From assembly GCA_964058805.1 (NCBI GenBank), contig CAXKVV010000679.1, positions 1-36,689 of the forward strand: a stretch of 36,689 nucleotides of DNA. Reading direction: 5' to 3'. A program made the translations under genes and the position numbers. The stretch is from Schoenoplectus triqueter. Lineage: Eukaryota > Streptophyta > Magnoliopsida > Poales > Cyperaceae. Shown here piece by piece: positions 9,475 through 19,359 of the stretch (its first letter is position 1; each line of letters begins with the position of its first letter). A model generated the notes under the pieces. The model did not search any database. It had not been told where the DNA came from and saw only the letters and a program-made list of their open reading frames with translations.

Positions 9475-11590
9475 TTACTGGATATTACTGTTTAACATAT
9501 TTGGATCCAAGCCAGTACCTGAAAACCATTGAGCTAGACCTGGTTCAATACTTGATGGATTGCCTTGATCTCCAGTGCCTCGCATGCCAACTGGTGTACC
9601 CTGTGGTGGCAACGCGTGATCTGCCATTGATGCACCCTCTGGTGGTTGAGCGTGCGCTGGCCATTGAACCTGTTTCAAATATGTAAGTATGATTTGATTG
9701 ATGATCCTATTTAGTTTATTTTTTAATTAGTAGAAGTTAGCACTGTCATATTAATTTACCATCATAAAACTTTAGACTTGTTACTTACATTGCAATACAA
9801 GTGTTTTAAAATTCAGCAAAGCTTTGAAAGAATGTGTCAGTATTACTTACATTGACTTGAGGCATTTGCACACCGATAACTGAGAACAATTGAGAGAATA
9901 AGAAGTTATTGCGATCGTTGCGCTCACTTTCAAGACGGTCCCTCCTTGCACATTCTTCTGCAAACTGGTTTTCTTTCTCTTGCATCATTGTTGTGACTTC
10001 TTGAGATGAAAACATATGTTGGCTCTGTTGTTGTGTCAGTCCAGAGGCAGAGAGTGTTGAAGTCATTCGAGTAGGCCTGACACGTGAGTCAGAGTTTGGT
10101 AGGAGGACATGGTCGAGCTTGCAACCAAAGCCAAACTTTCTGCCATGGCTGGGCCCACCGGTGGCCATTAGCCATAAGAGCTCATCCGGCTTACCAGCAT
10201 GTTCAGGATCATGTTGCAGCTCCTTAACTCTCTCCTATAATTTATCATTACAGATTTTTATACATCAAGGCTGAAAATTAAAAATTGACTATTTTTTTAA
10301 AGACCTAGCTAGCTTGCATACAGTTTGAAAATGATATGAATAGTTTAGAACTTTAATTCCTAATGTCTCAAATCAGTTCATATATCTAACACAGAGAAAG
10401 TTCAATGATCAACTTCTAAAATATGATTATTACTCTGAACCTGCAAAAATTCAAGTTACTTACATAGATGCAGATACTTATATATATTTCTCTTGCCTTT
10501 GGGTCAGGAAAGTTCAGTGATCTAGTAATATCACTAGATTGCTCACTATCATCAACTTCCACATTGGTGTCATCTTCTATTGTCACGTCATTTCTCCTTC
10601 TTCCTTCCTCTAGTTCATCTTTGTCCTGAGTCCTTTCTGATGCCGCCCTCAGATTTTTCTTAGGTATATGCAGGTGAATGAATAGTTCTTCATATGTTGC
10701 GTCCCGCTTGAGTTTTTTACTCTGTAAATCAGACATAAGCAATTGAATACTATTAGAATTATAATTAACAACATAGATTCATAGGGTAGGGTTTGATGAA
10801 TTACCAATCTAGCATGATGTTTATATGCACTAGCAGATCCTGCATAGTGAGTGACAATTCTACCAGAATGAGTACGGTTGTCCTTATTTTTTTTTGACAG
10901 GTCCTGCCACCCCTTAGTGGCCCATTCATCACACAATGCTACCCAATTGTTTGAATTTCTACACCATAAGGGTACCATCTTCTTCCATTTCTCAGTGTCA
11001 TGACCAAAATCTTTGATGCAATTTTTCCTCGCATTACGGAGACCTGTCATATACCCTCTATTCGCTATTCGGTCCAACACTTCACGACCCTTGGCGTCAG
11101 TTAATTCTTCAGTCTCATCATCGAACTTACGCCATTTGTATCGCTCCTGAATTAAAATCAAAGCTAGCATTTAAACCTAAATCAAGTCAACATCATTGGC
11201 AGTTCTTTTCCAAAGAAAAACTGAAATTAACTATGTCCTAATGTTATAAAAGAATAATACTAGAAATTGCTTTGCAACCACATCTTTTGTAGTTCTTTCC
11301 CAACTGTTGTAACTTCGTAGTGGTGCCGGCATAGCACGAAGAGCTAACTTTGCGATTGTACCTACAATCAAATTACAATACGGCTCTGAGTCAAATTCAA
11401 CAGCACCCACAGGCCAGACCTCTGGTTTGTTGGCCTCATCGATCGCCATTGCTCGGATCTTGTTTGGACCTCTAACAACATGCTTGGTTTGAACACCTTC
11501 TAGATGGAGTTGTTGAGAATCTGTTGTGACTTGTAGTTCCTTTGAGTATCGAGTTGCACGCGACCTCTTTGGTCCTTTGGGTGGTGCCAT
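9475..11590 (-). CDS. Tnp1/TNPA-like plant transposase (Ptta/En/Spm, Transposase_24-type), five exons
   Basis: Predicted exons on the minus strand are 11590-11261, 11146-10805, 10721-10464, 10234-9851 and 9669-9475. Every intron is GT-AG and phase 0, and the joined frame is 1,509 bp (502 residues) without a stop. It begins MAPPKGPKRSRATR, a basic tail typical of these proteins. Exon 2 holds the diagnostic region: NRGYMTGLRNARK, WVALCDEW, KGWQDLSKKNKDNR and the HYAGSASAYKH block. Exon 4 has a charged, helical EKENQFAEECARRDRLESER segment likely to form a coiled coil, and exon 5 is Pro/Gln-rich. The family's role is binding subterminal repeats and assisting TNP2; that is knowledge of En/Spm, not visible here. 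Upstream, an AG directly before the ATG (AAACAG then ATGG) suggests a 5'UTR intron with its donor near 12139. Confidence 0.8.
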
Positions 11591-12300
11591 CTGTTTAATT
11601 ATGCCAGTTAAAAGTTTGGATAAAGAAAGCTTGTTCAGCCTAAAAAAAATGAGAGATTAAAATTTTTAAAATTATAAAGAATTAGAACATTAGTTTAATT
11701 GTAATGCAACATATTAGCTAGTAAGAGAATTAAATGCTCTTTTTGATTAGCTACATTTCCTTTCTAAGCAATAAAAAGAGAAGTTGCATATTATCAGCAT
11801 ATATGCAGTCCAATACAAAGAGAAAGTGGGGTGAAATAGTTGTCTTTTGCTAGAAATTTTTCTAAGAGTTCCTGACTTGAGTAACCGGTAATTTTGAGTC
11901 AATAAACCCCTAACTAGTAATTTCAACTCATTGCTAGTAACTGATAAGTAATGAGAGAAACCCTAAACCCCTAACTGGTAACTTTAGGCCTAATTGAAGC
12001 CAAAGCCAACTCATTGTCAGCATATTGAAATTAGACCCTAAACTCATTTCAACATATTCTCTGATGGTTAAGAAACCCTTAAGAAACCCTAAACAACTGA
12101 TAATTTTAAAAAAATCACGAAAGGAATCGAATAATGTACCGTTGAAAAGATCTAGAGTTGCGCACTGGTGACGATCGAGATCTAGTGTTGCGCCCTGAGT
12201 GGTGACGATCGAGACCTAGTGTTGCGCCCTGGGGTGGTGAAGTTCGGTGGAAAGAGGAGAAGAAAGAAAAACCTAGAGATAAGAGACAGATGAGCTGTAC
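11591..12300 (-). promoter_or_regulatory. probable 5' leader and leader intron of the Tnp1-like gene
   Basis: On the minus strand, a C/T-rich leader-like segment (about 12300-12140) ends at a possible GTACAT donor (12139). The next good acceptor, AATTAAACAG, abuts the start codon at 11591. Two plant telo-box motifs (AAACCCTAA at 11958-11966 and 12084-12092) lie in between; telo-boxes are common in 5' regions of plant genes. A transcript would be needed to prove the intron. Confidence 0.45.
12149..12240. repeat. three tandem units of about 30-34 bp in the presumed Tnp1 leader
   Basis: Units begin at 12149, 12179 and 12213. Each has GATCTAG(A/T)GTTGCGC or a close variant; the first two also end in GGTGACGATCGA. 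Units 2 and 3 share GTGTTGCGCCCTG; unit 1 is 4 bp shorter. Confidence 0.8.
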
Positions 12301-13447
12301 ATATTAACATCGAACTCCAAAGTAACTTTGGCGGACTTTACAAGTGCGTGAAGTTTATCAACAATGCATTAGATGACAAGATTATAAAATTTATAAATAT
12401 ATGATCCATTTTTATTGATTTTGCATATTGGAGGCTGGTGGAATGAAAATGATGCACTCTATGGGTAGAATATTTGCAAGGGAAATTTAGGAATTAGAGG
12501 AATAAAATATTTTGGCGATATCTGACAACATAATTATAGTGATTTAGCATGCATATAGTGATCATTATGATATTAAATAAAGTAGCATGTATATTATGTT
12601 TAGTTAATTTAAATATAGTGATCATTATGTGTCATCTAATTTTATGTATAATTTTTCATCCGATTTTATGTATAATTTTTCGTCTGATTATATGTTTCAT
12701 TCAATTTTAATTTTTCATCCGAGTGTAATTTCGCATTTCAACTTTTTTTAATTTTAACCTTAACTGAGAATAAACAATGCATAATACAAAATGAAGACAT
12801 TGATATATAAAAAAATTAAGAACAAACATTGTGAAATATTATTCATTCATCGTGCACATGTAATAATATTATAATTTCTATGAAAAAAATCTAAAGAAAG
12901 AAATGAAATAACAGAAATTAAAATTTCAAATGCGTTTTTGAGGGTCAAGACGATACTTTTTTGCCCTGAAAAAGGCCATAACGGCTAAAAAATTTATCCC
13001 TGTAGATCTCGTCGTGAGCTTTCTGTTGCCGCGTAGAACGCCTCAATCGGATTTTCCTATCAAAAGTTATGACCGTTTAAAGTTGGGATGATAATAAATT
13101 TTTCATGACCGCGTAGAGCATCTTGCATCTCTCCTTTATATATGAAATGTATGACAAAGGAGATAATAATCCATAGAATTTTAGTTTTTAAATTGTTTAT
13201 TTTTAGATTGTTGGATTTCAGTTTTTAAATTTATTTAGTTGATGTGTTCATCATGAAGATTGGTTTGAAGATTATGCAACTTCAAAGTTAGTTTGAAGGT
13301 TAAGTATGGTGAGTTGCATTAAGTATAAAAGAGTTGTCGATCCGCTTCGGTCAATTTGTAGTATAATGAGAAATAATCACTGTGTGAAATTTTAATTAAA
13401 TTTAGAGTTGATTTAATGTTTCATCTAATGTTTTAGAACTCGCATCA
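12301..13447. other. non-coding segment occupying the place of the lost TNP2 5' exons
   Basis: No coding frame. About 12360-12930 is AT-rich, with repeated TTTCATCCGATTTTATGTATAA-like phrases around 12640-12720. About 12940-13140 is less AT-rich with two CGCGTAGA phrases (13030 and 13110 area) in a style seen in non-coding parts of retrotransposons, so a nested foreign fragment is possible. A TATAAAAGAG-like site lies near 13323. Confidence 0.45.
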
Positions 13448-15574
13448 ATGAACGGTCATAAATTCCTTTTGCTTGATGGGCGCCCCAACATGCATAAAAT
13501 CGTGTGATTGTTAAAGGAGGCAAACAAGCTTCCTCCAATAAGGTGGGGTAGAAATGCACCTACAAGTCAAATAACGGGATATGGTAAGACCCATCATTGG
13601 CAAAAGAAGAGTATTTTCTGGAGTCTACCTTATTGGTCTGATCTTTTGATACATCACAACATCGACATGATGCATCTAGAGAAAAATTTTATGGAAAACA
13701 TCATTTACATGATACTAAACATAGCGAGCAAGACTAAGGATAATGCAAAGGCACGACAAGATTTGGCATTGTTGTGCAACCGTCGTAATCTGCATCTATC
13801 TCCCGACTTGAAGCACAAACCTCAAGCACCATATGCATTGTCACTAGAAGAAAGACGTAAAGTGTTAAAATGGCTCAAGAAAGAAGTTAAGTTCCCTGAT
13901 GGTTATGCATCAAATTGGTCCAGGTGCGTTAACTTAACCACAGGAACTATTATTGGGGTCAAAAGCCATGATTTTCATATATTTATGGAGCGTCTTCTCT
14001 CGGCAGCTTTTCGGGACTTTGTGCCGGATTTTATGTGGACAACATTGTGTGAGGTATCAAGTTTTTTTAGGGAGGCCTGTGCAAAAGAACTCGATCTAGA
14101 ACGTATCAAGGAATTAGAAAAAAGCATTGTGATCACATTGTGCAAACTTGAGATGTATTTTCCGCCGGATTTTTTTGATTCCATGGAGCATTTGATCATT
14201 CATGTCGCATATGAGGCAATCAATGGAGGTCCGGTGGGTCCTCGATGGATGTATTCATCAGAGAGGTGAGATGTTCTTAATCATTATATGTTTGAAATAT
14301 TCACTTTGTGTTGTCATTGTGTGATGTCAATTTCTAATATTCTTATGTAACGTAGGAGAAATAAGGAAACAAGAATGATGGTGACCAACAAAGCTCGGGT
14401 GGAGGGGTCTATTGTAGAGGCGACAATAATTAAGGAGATGGCAATATATTGTTCTTCTTATTTTTTGGAGGGTGGTAAGAATTTGCATGAAGATGGAGAA
14501 GAAAACACAACCATTGAAACATTATTGGTGTTTGACAAAGTTGGACGTCCATTAGGTCGGGGGAAAGCAAGAATTCTTGATGAGAATGAATACAAGGCTG
14601 CCCACAACTACGTCCTCTTCAATTCTCCTGAAACTATATCTTTGCTAGAGTAATTTTAAGTAAACAACTATAATTTAGAATAAAATCCATTAACTTTATA
14701 AAATTTCTAATATTTAGGGTTTAATATTTGTAGGGAATTCGACGCGTATGCGACAGATATGGGTCGAGCTAATAGATCGGGAGGATTGGAAAAGACACGA
14801 CAAGAGGATTTTGCCAATTGGTTACATAATAAGATTCTCACGAATGATAATTACGATGACACCCTTCGTAGAATTGCCCTAAGGCCAGAAAAAAGAGCAA
14901 TGTGCTATGAGGGGTGTGACACGAACGGATTTCAATTTTATACCAAAGCTCATGAACAACATAGGTCAAGAGATAATAGTGGAGTTTGTGTGAGAGGGGA
15001 GACTACAAATCAAACACAACATGACTACTATGGAGTACTAAAAGAGGTGATCGAATTGACATATGACGGCGTTGATAATAAGGTACTACTTTTCAAGTGT
15101 CATTGGTTTGACATAATTAATGGTGTCAAGGTCGATCATGAACATGGTCTTGTTGAAGTCAAGCACACTTCAACTCTTCGCACAAATGAACCATTCGTAC
15201 TAGCATGCCAAGCGACTCAAGTCTACTACCTTCCATATGCATCGGATAAAAGAGAGAGGCGACAATGGTCCATTGTAATGAAAACAAAAAGAAAAGGGAA
15301 GTTGGGTGTGGAAGACATTGATGCGAATCAAGAATTTTTTCAAGAAGAACAACTGAATTGTCCTATATCTATCTCAATCGGGCAAGAATTTATTTGGGAT
15401 AATGTTATCATTCAACCGCGTGACTATGAGGCGGTAAATCCTGATGATCTCTCGTACCGCACAATCCAGGATGTTGAGCAACTTGAAGAAGAGGAAGAGG
15501 TTCAAGACCAAGAGGTACAAGAGCAAGAGGTTGAAGGACCCAAAGAAGATAGTTCCGAGGAGGAAGATTGGTAA
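13448..15574 (+). pseudogene. 5'-truncated TNP2-type CACTA transposase (end of TNP2, DUF4218, DUF4216)
   Basis: Three exons are readable: up to 14265, 14356-14649, and 14734-15574, with GT-AG introns and compatible phases (2, 2). From 13508 they join into about 630 residues. The first exon holds the end of the TNP2 domain (KKSIFWSLPYW, HHNIDMMHLEKN) and the DUF4218 block (SMEHLIIHVAYEAINGGPVG, then RWMYSSER). Exon 2 continues DUF4218 with ARVEGSIVEATI. Exon 3 holds the DUF4216 region (GCDTNGFQFYTKAHEQ, NSGVCVRGE, YYGVLKEVIEL, LFKCHWFD) and a Glu-rich tail. An upstream ATG at 13448 is in frame, but a TGA at 13505-13507 interrupts it. The roughly 400 N-terminal residues expected for TNP2 are absent, so it should not be a functional transposase. 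Confidence 0.85.
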
Positions 15575-16376
15575 GTTGTACGCATGTGCTCAAAGATTAA
15601 TGTGTGCTATTTTATAATTTTTTTCCGAAGATATCTCATAATTAGGTTATTTTGCTATTTTGTTCTTTTTGATGAATTGATCTTCATATGTAGTTTTATA
15701 AATAGTTATGTTATTTCTGTCAAACTTTAGCAACTTTTGTTTCCCTAATTGTTCTCTTTAAGCAGCTAATTGTTCTTATGCATAAATGCACATATTTTTT
15801 TCTTTTGCATTCTTGTGCATAAATAAGTAGTATGTTGTACCAGGCATATTTTCTCTAAACAGGAATAGATCACATATTTGTTGACAGTGAATTATTTCGA
15901 GTACAGTGAAAATTAAGAAGAGTGAAAGTGGTAATATAGAAAATCAGCATGAGGACTGAAGCAGTCCATTGATGTATTTTTTTGTACCGTTGTATGTGAT
16001 GTATTTTCTTGTACCTTTTGTTTAGAATAATTATGTACTGTTATATGTGTATTGGTATACTGTTATATGTGTATTGGTACAATGGGAAATATCAAATTTA
16101 TAGGAAAACCTAGTTATTTTTAAAAAATTATAAAGAGCATGGGTAAGTCCATGCTACTGGATGTATTTTTTTTTTAATTATAAAGAGAGCTATTCAAACT
16201 ATATGGCTTGGATAATCATCAGCTCAATGGCATGCAAAAAATTTCTTCTCTGACGTAGGTGAAATATTGCATAGGCACACCCAAGCAGATTTGTTAATAG
16301 TATGGCCCATCTTTTCAAATGGCATGGGTCAATAAATATTGAAGCCACTGCCTAAAATTTCCCAAGATATTGTTGC
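15575..16376. other. right non-coding and subterminal part of the CACTA element
   Basis: 3' flank of the TNP2 relic with a direct repeat of ATACTGTTATATGTGTATTG near 16035-16080, then subterminal motifs (CATGGGTAAG near 16139, CGTAGGTGA near 16253, CATGGGTC near 16323). The GTAAGT at the TNP2 stop (15571 on) could instead be a splice donor leading to a further short exon. Confidence 0.55.
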
Positions 16377-16390
16377 ATATTCTAGTAGTG
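16377..16390 (-). repeat. right terminal inverted repeat of the CACTA element
   Basis: ATATTCTAGTAGTG, the exact reverse complement of the left TIR; TAC target duplication at 16391-16393. Confidence 0.93.
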
Positions 16391-18081
16391 TACAAAGGTA
16401 CATGCTTCGCTATAATGACCCTTTTCCGCATTTTTAGTTTGATATTTTCTTCTCATTCCTATTGAATCATACTTTACTCTTCTGATAATTACTAAATTCT
16501 TTTAATAGAGCATAACAGGCCATATTAAATTTTGCACACGGGATCTCCTTCACCTCATTAGAAAAAAAAACGCAACTTGAAATCTATCTACAATAAAGAA
16601 AAGAAATTAAGTAATTTATCAGCGTACGAACAAATGATGGTTTTACTTCTTTGCAATAATAATAGGCTCCGTGCCAACATGAGTCTCATTTATGATGTAT
16701 ATTTTACTGAGCTAATAAATATTCTAATTTATATTCAATTTAAGCCGCAAATGTACAACTTAGTCAACTAGTAATTTAGGTGTCGAACCATAAGGATAAT
16801 GGTGAACTATCGGTTCTCTCAAGATTCACTAATCTAGACAATCGAACAAATATTTTGAATTAAAATAAAAGTGCATTAAAAATATAAATCTAACAACAAC
16901 AACTGAAATTTATCAAATAGAAAGTTCTAGAGGTTTTCGGCTTCACTCTCACTCGTTTGGTTAACTCACTCTATTTGATCTTTAAATGCGCTCTAGTGTT
17001 AATTGATGATTCAATTTCAGATTTTAGTATCAAATTTATATTTTCGTGGCTAGGTTGGTACCGTACCTAAACAATTTGGGTTTCATGATTAGATACTTCA
17101 CCTTATAGGTTTAAGCCCATTAAGATTAATGAATCACTTCGACATAACCTAGATTTTGTACTTCGTCTTTCTACCCTTCATGTAATTTCTTGGATTTTCT
17201 CGGTTTTCCTTTAGACAATAGGTTTCACGATTAAGTACTTGACTTACAACATAAATTACTATTTTTGTTCAGAAGTTTTAGTTTCACCTTTCAGTTTTCG
17301 CTTTCACTTCTAAGGTAACATACAATTTGATTAAAACTAAACATTCAATTTAGACAAACACAACAATCACAAATAATAAGAACTAAAAGATCAATATATG
17401 AGTATAATTAAACCAATCGAGTTATCGAATTTACACCTAGACCTCTAGAAGAGTGTCTAGCCATAAATTATATCAAAGATTACATAAAGATTCATATTTA
17501 AACAACAACACAACATGAGAAAAGAATAAAAGAATGAATGCACCAAGAAGATCTTCGATTTTTTATCCGGTTCTTGAGTTCATCTTCTCCAATGGTGTTC
17601 TCCTCTTCTTTTTTGTTTCGGATCATTTTTTCAGAGTGTTGAGAGATGTCTAGGACGAAGGGGTTTAATTTGCTTTTGATCCCTATGAAAAATCACTTTC
17701 AAAATGAAAATTCACGCTTCCAACCCTAATAATTGCGGTCCGCAATTCTGGCCATTTCTTAACAGGGTCGACAGTCCCAGTATTGCAGTCTGTAGTTTTG
17801 ATAATTGTGGTCCGCAATTATGTCCAGAAAAGTACTTTTTCACTTGATTTTTTCATATAAGTTCGATCCATCTCGCTCAAAACCTTATTCCTCATGTTGA
17901 TATCCTCGTTCAAGCTCTATTACCTGAAATCCAACATGAAATGCAGCAGTATCTCGAACTAGACATAAAAACTAAATAAATTCTTAACAATTAACATATA
18001 ATGCATTATTTTTGAGATAAAACCTTAATTGAATATAATATATAATTGAAGCTTATCAATTTACAAATGAGTCATTGGGCT
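16391..18081. other. non-coding, repeat-like region
   Basis: No credible gene. From about 16776 (AATTTAGGTGTCGAACCATA) to about 18000 the style resembles long non-coding repeats of plant genomes. The phrase GGTTTCA(T/C)GATTA occurs at about 17080 and 17221, and a GTCCGCAATT phrase occurs at about 17737 and 17809. I found no LTRs or TIRs bounding it, so the repeat identity is only suspected. Confidence 0.35.
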
Positions 18082-18603
18082 TAGGGGTGTACGAACGATT
18101 GGTTCAGTTCAAACCGAAATAATTATATACATTCAAAGTTTTTTCGGTTTGTCAAATTATGAACCGAATTAAACTTTTAAAAAATATCAACTGAATAAAC
18201 CGAAAATCGAATAAACCAAAATTTTTTCGGTTTATTCGGTTAAATCAAAGTTATATTACTTAAAGAGAAATAAAAATATCAAAAATTATAAGAAATGATA
18301 GAAGAAATAAATAGTTTAAAAAATAAAAAAAATAACTAAATAAAACTTATAGAAAATAAATATATTTGGATTATCTTTGATATAATTATTATTTATATCA
18401 AGTAAAATAAAATTATTTGATAAATTTTGGACTATTTGGTTTATCCAATTTAGAAAAATTAAAACCAAACAAAAAAATAAAAACTAAATTAGCTAAAATT
18501 TTCAACCAAATCAAAAATTTTAAATCCAGAAATCGAACCAAATAGTCTAGAATTTAACGATTCGGTTCGAAACTAATTAAACTGATCCATTGGCACACTC
18601 CAA
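18082..18603. mobile_element. hAT-like non-autonomous element (AACCGAA/TTCGGTT type)
   Basis: The left end TAGGGGTGTACGAACGATTG leads to GGTTCAGTT. The right end on the opposite strand, TTGGAGTGTGCCAATGGATC, leads to AGTTT, giving imperfect terminal inverted repeats. Subterminal TTCGGTT/AACCGAA motifs occur on both sides and the centre is AT-rich without an ORF. The flanking octamers match poorly, so the boundaries are approximate. Confidence 0.55.
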
Positions 18604-18703
18604 CTTCGGCCTTGTTGGTTGCTCTCTTCCACTCAATATAAAAAATACGAAAAACACGGACTCTAAATATTATGCAAATTCGTGCGAATGGGGATCAGGG
18701 GAT

Positions 18704-19359
18704 TAGGGTTGCAAACAAGTCAAGTTCGAGTGAGTCAGGCTTAGTTTGAGTGAGTCGGACTTAGTTCAAGCTCGACTCATAAAAATTCGAGTCGAATCGA
18801 GCTCATGAAATGCTTCATGCTGAAAAATCTAGCCCAAGCTCGGCTCGTTACCATTCGAGCTAGCTCACGAACTGGCTCATGACCCAATGCATGTACGTTG
18901 ACTCAATTTTACATTTATATTTAGTATATCTACAAATTATAAATTTGTTATATCTATAAAGATGATACATGAGTTAGTACAAAATTGATATATCAACAAA
19001 CTATATTTTTAATAAAATCTTTGTTGCACTAATTTAAATGGATGGACCAGCGAAAAAAATATTGAGTTAGATATATGAGCCGAGTCAAGAGCGAGTATGA
19101 GAAGTTGTTAAGCCGCTGAGATGATGAGATAACGAGAGATAATGAGAGATAGATTATCGGATTAGAATTTAACAGAAAAAATATATAAACTATTATTATT
19201 CGAGTTGAGTCCAACCACGAGTCGAGTCAACCCCAACTCAAACGTGGCTCATTTAACTATCGAATCAGATTAGTTCGAATTAAATTAACTCAAAATAGAT
19301 TAACTCGAACTCGAGACGAACCCAAACTAAACTATGAGTCTGAGCTTTATCCGTACATA
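18704..19359. mobile_element. hAT-like non-autonomous element (CGAGTCGAG type)
   Basis: It starts TAGGGTTGCAAACAAGTCAA. AGGGGAT flanks it on both sides (18697-18703 and 19360-19366), close to an 8-bp duplication. Ends and interior carry GAGTCGAGTC/GACTCG-type degenerate repeats (18715-18880, 19195-19320). The right terminal repeat is poorly preserved. A 61-codon minus-strand frame inside is chance. Confidence 0.55.

Larger units (their letters stand above)
8585..16390. mobile_element. complete CACTA (En/Spm-like) transposon, non-autonomous by gene content
   Basis: The termini are CACTACTAGAATAT at 8585-8598 and its exact reverse complement at 16377-16390. TAC lies directly outside both ends (8582-8584 and 16391-16393), the 3-bp duplication typical of CACTA elements. 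Subterminal blocks recur at both ends: CGTAGGTGA followed by ACCCAAGC at about 8831-8870 and again at 16253-16286, plus scattered CATGGGCT/CATGGGTC motifs, the likely binding sites for the Tnp1/TNPA-type protein. It carries a leftward Tnp1-like gene with an intact frame and a rightward truncated TNP2 gene. Identical TIRs and an intact duplication argue for a fairly recent insertion. Confidence 0.93.

Noticed and set aside
11958..12092. interstitial telomere repeats
   Set aside because: Only two isolated AAACCCTAA motifs, which are better read as telo-boxes in a plant 5' region.
15408..15593. minus-strand frame opposite the TNP2 tail
   Set aside because: Shadow of the Glu-rich coding tail on the other strand.
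16776..18000. LTR retrotransposon
   Set aside because: The style is repeat-like, but no paired LTRs, primer-binding site, polypurine tract or gag/pol frame was found.
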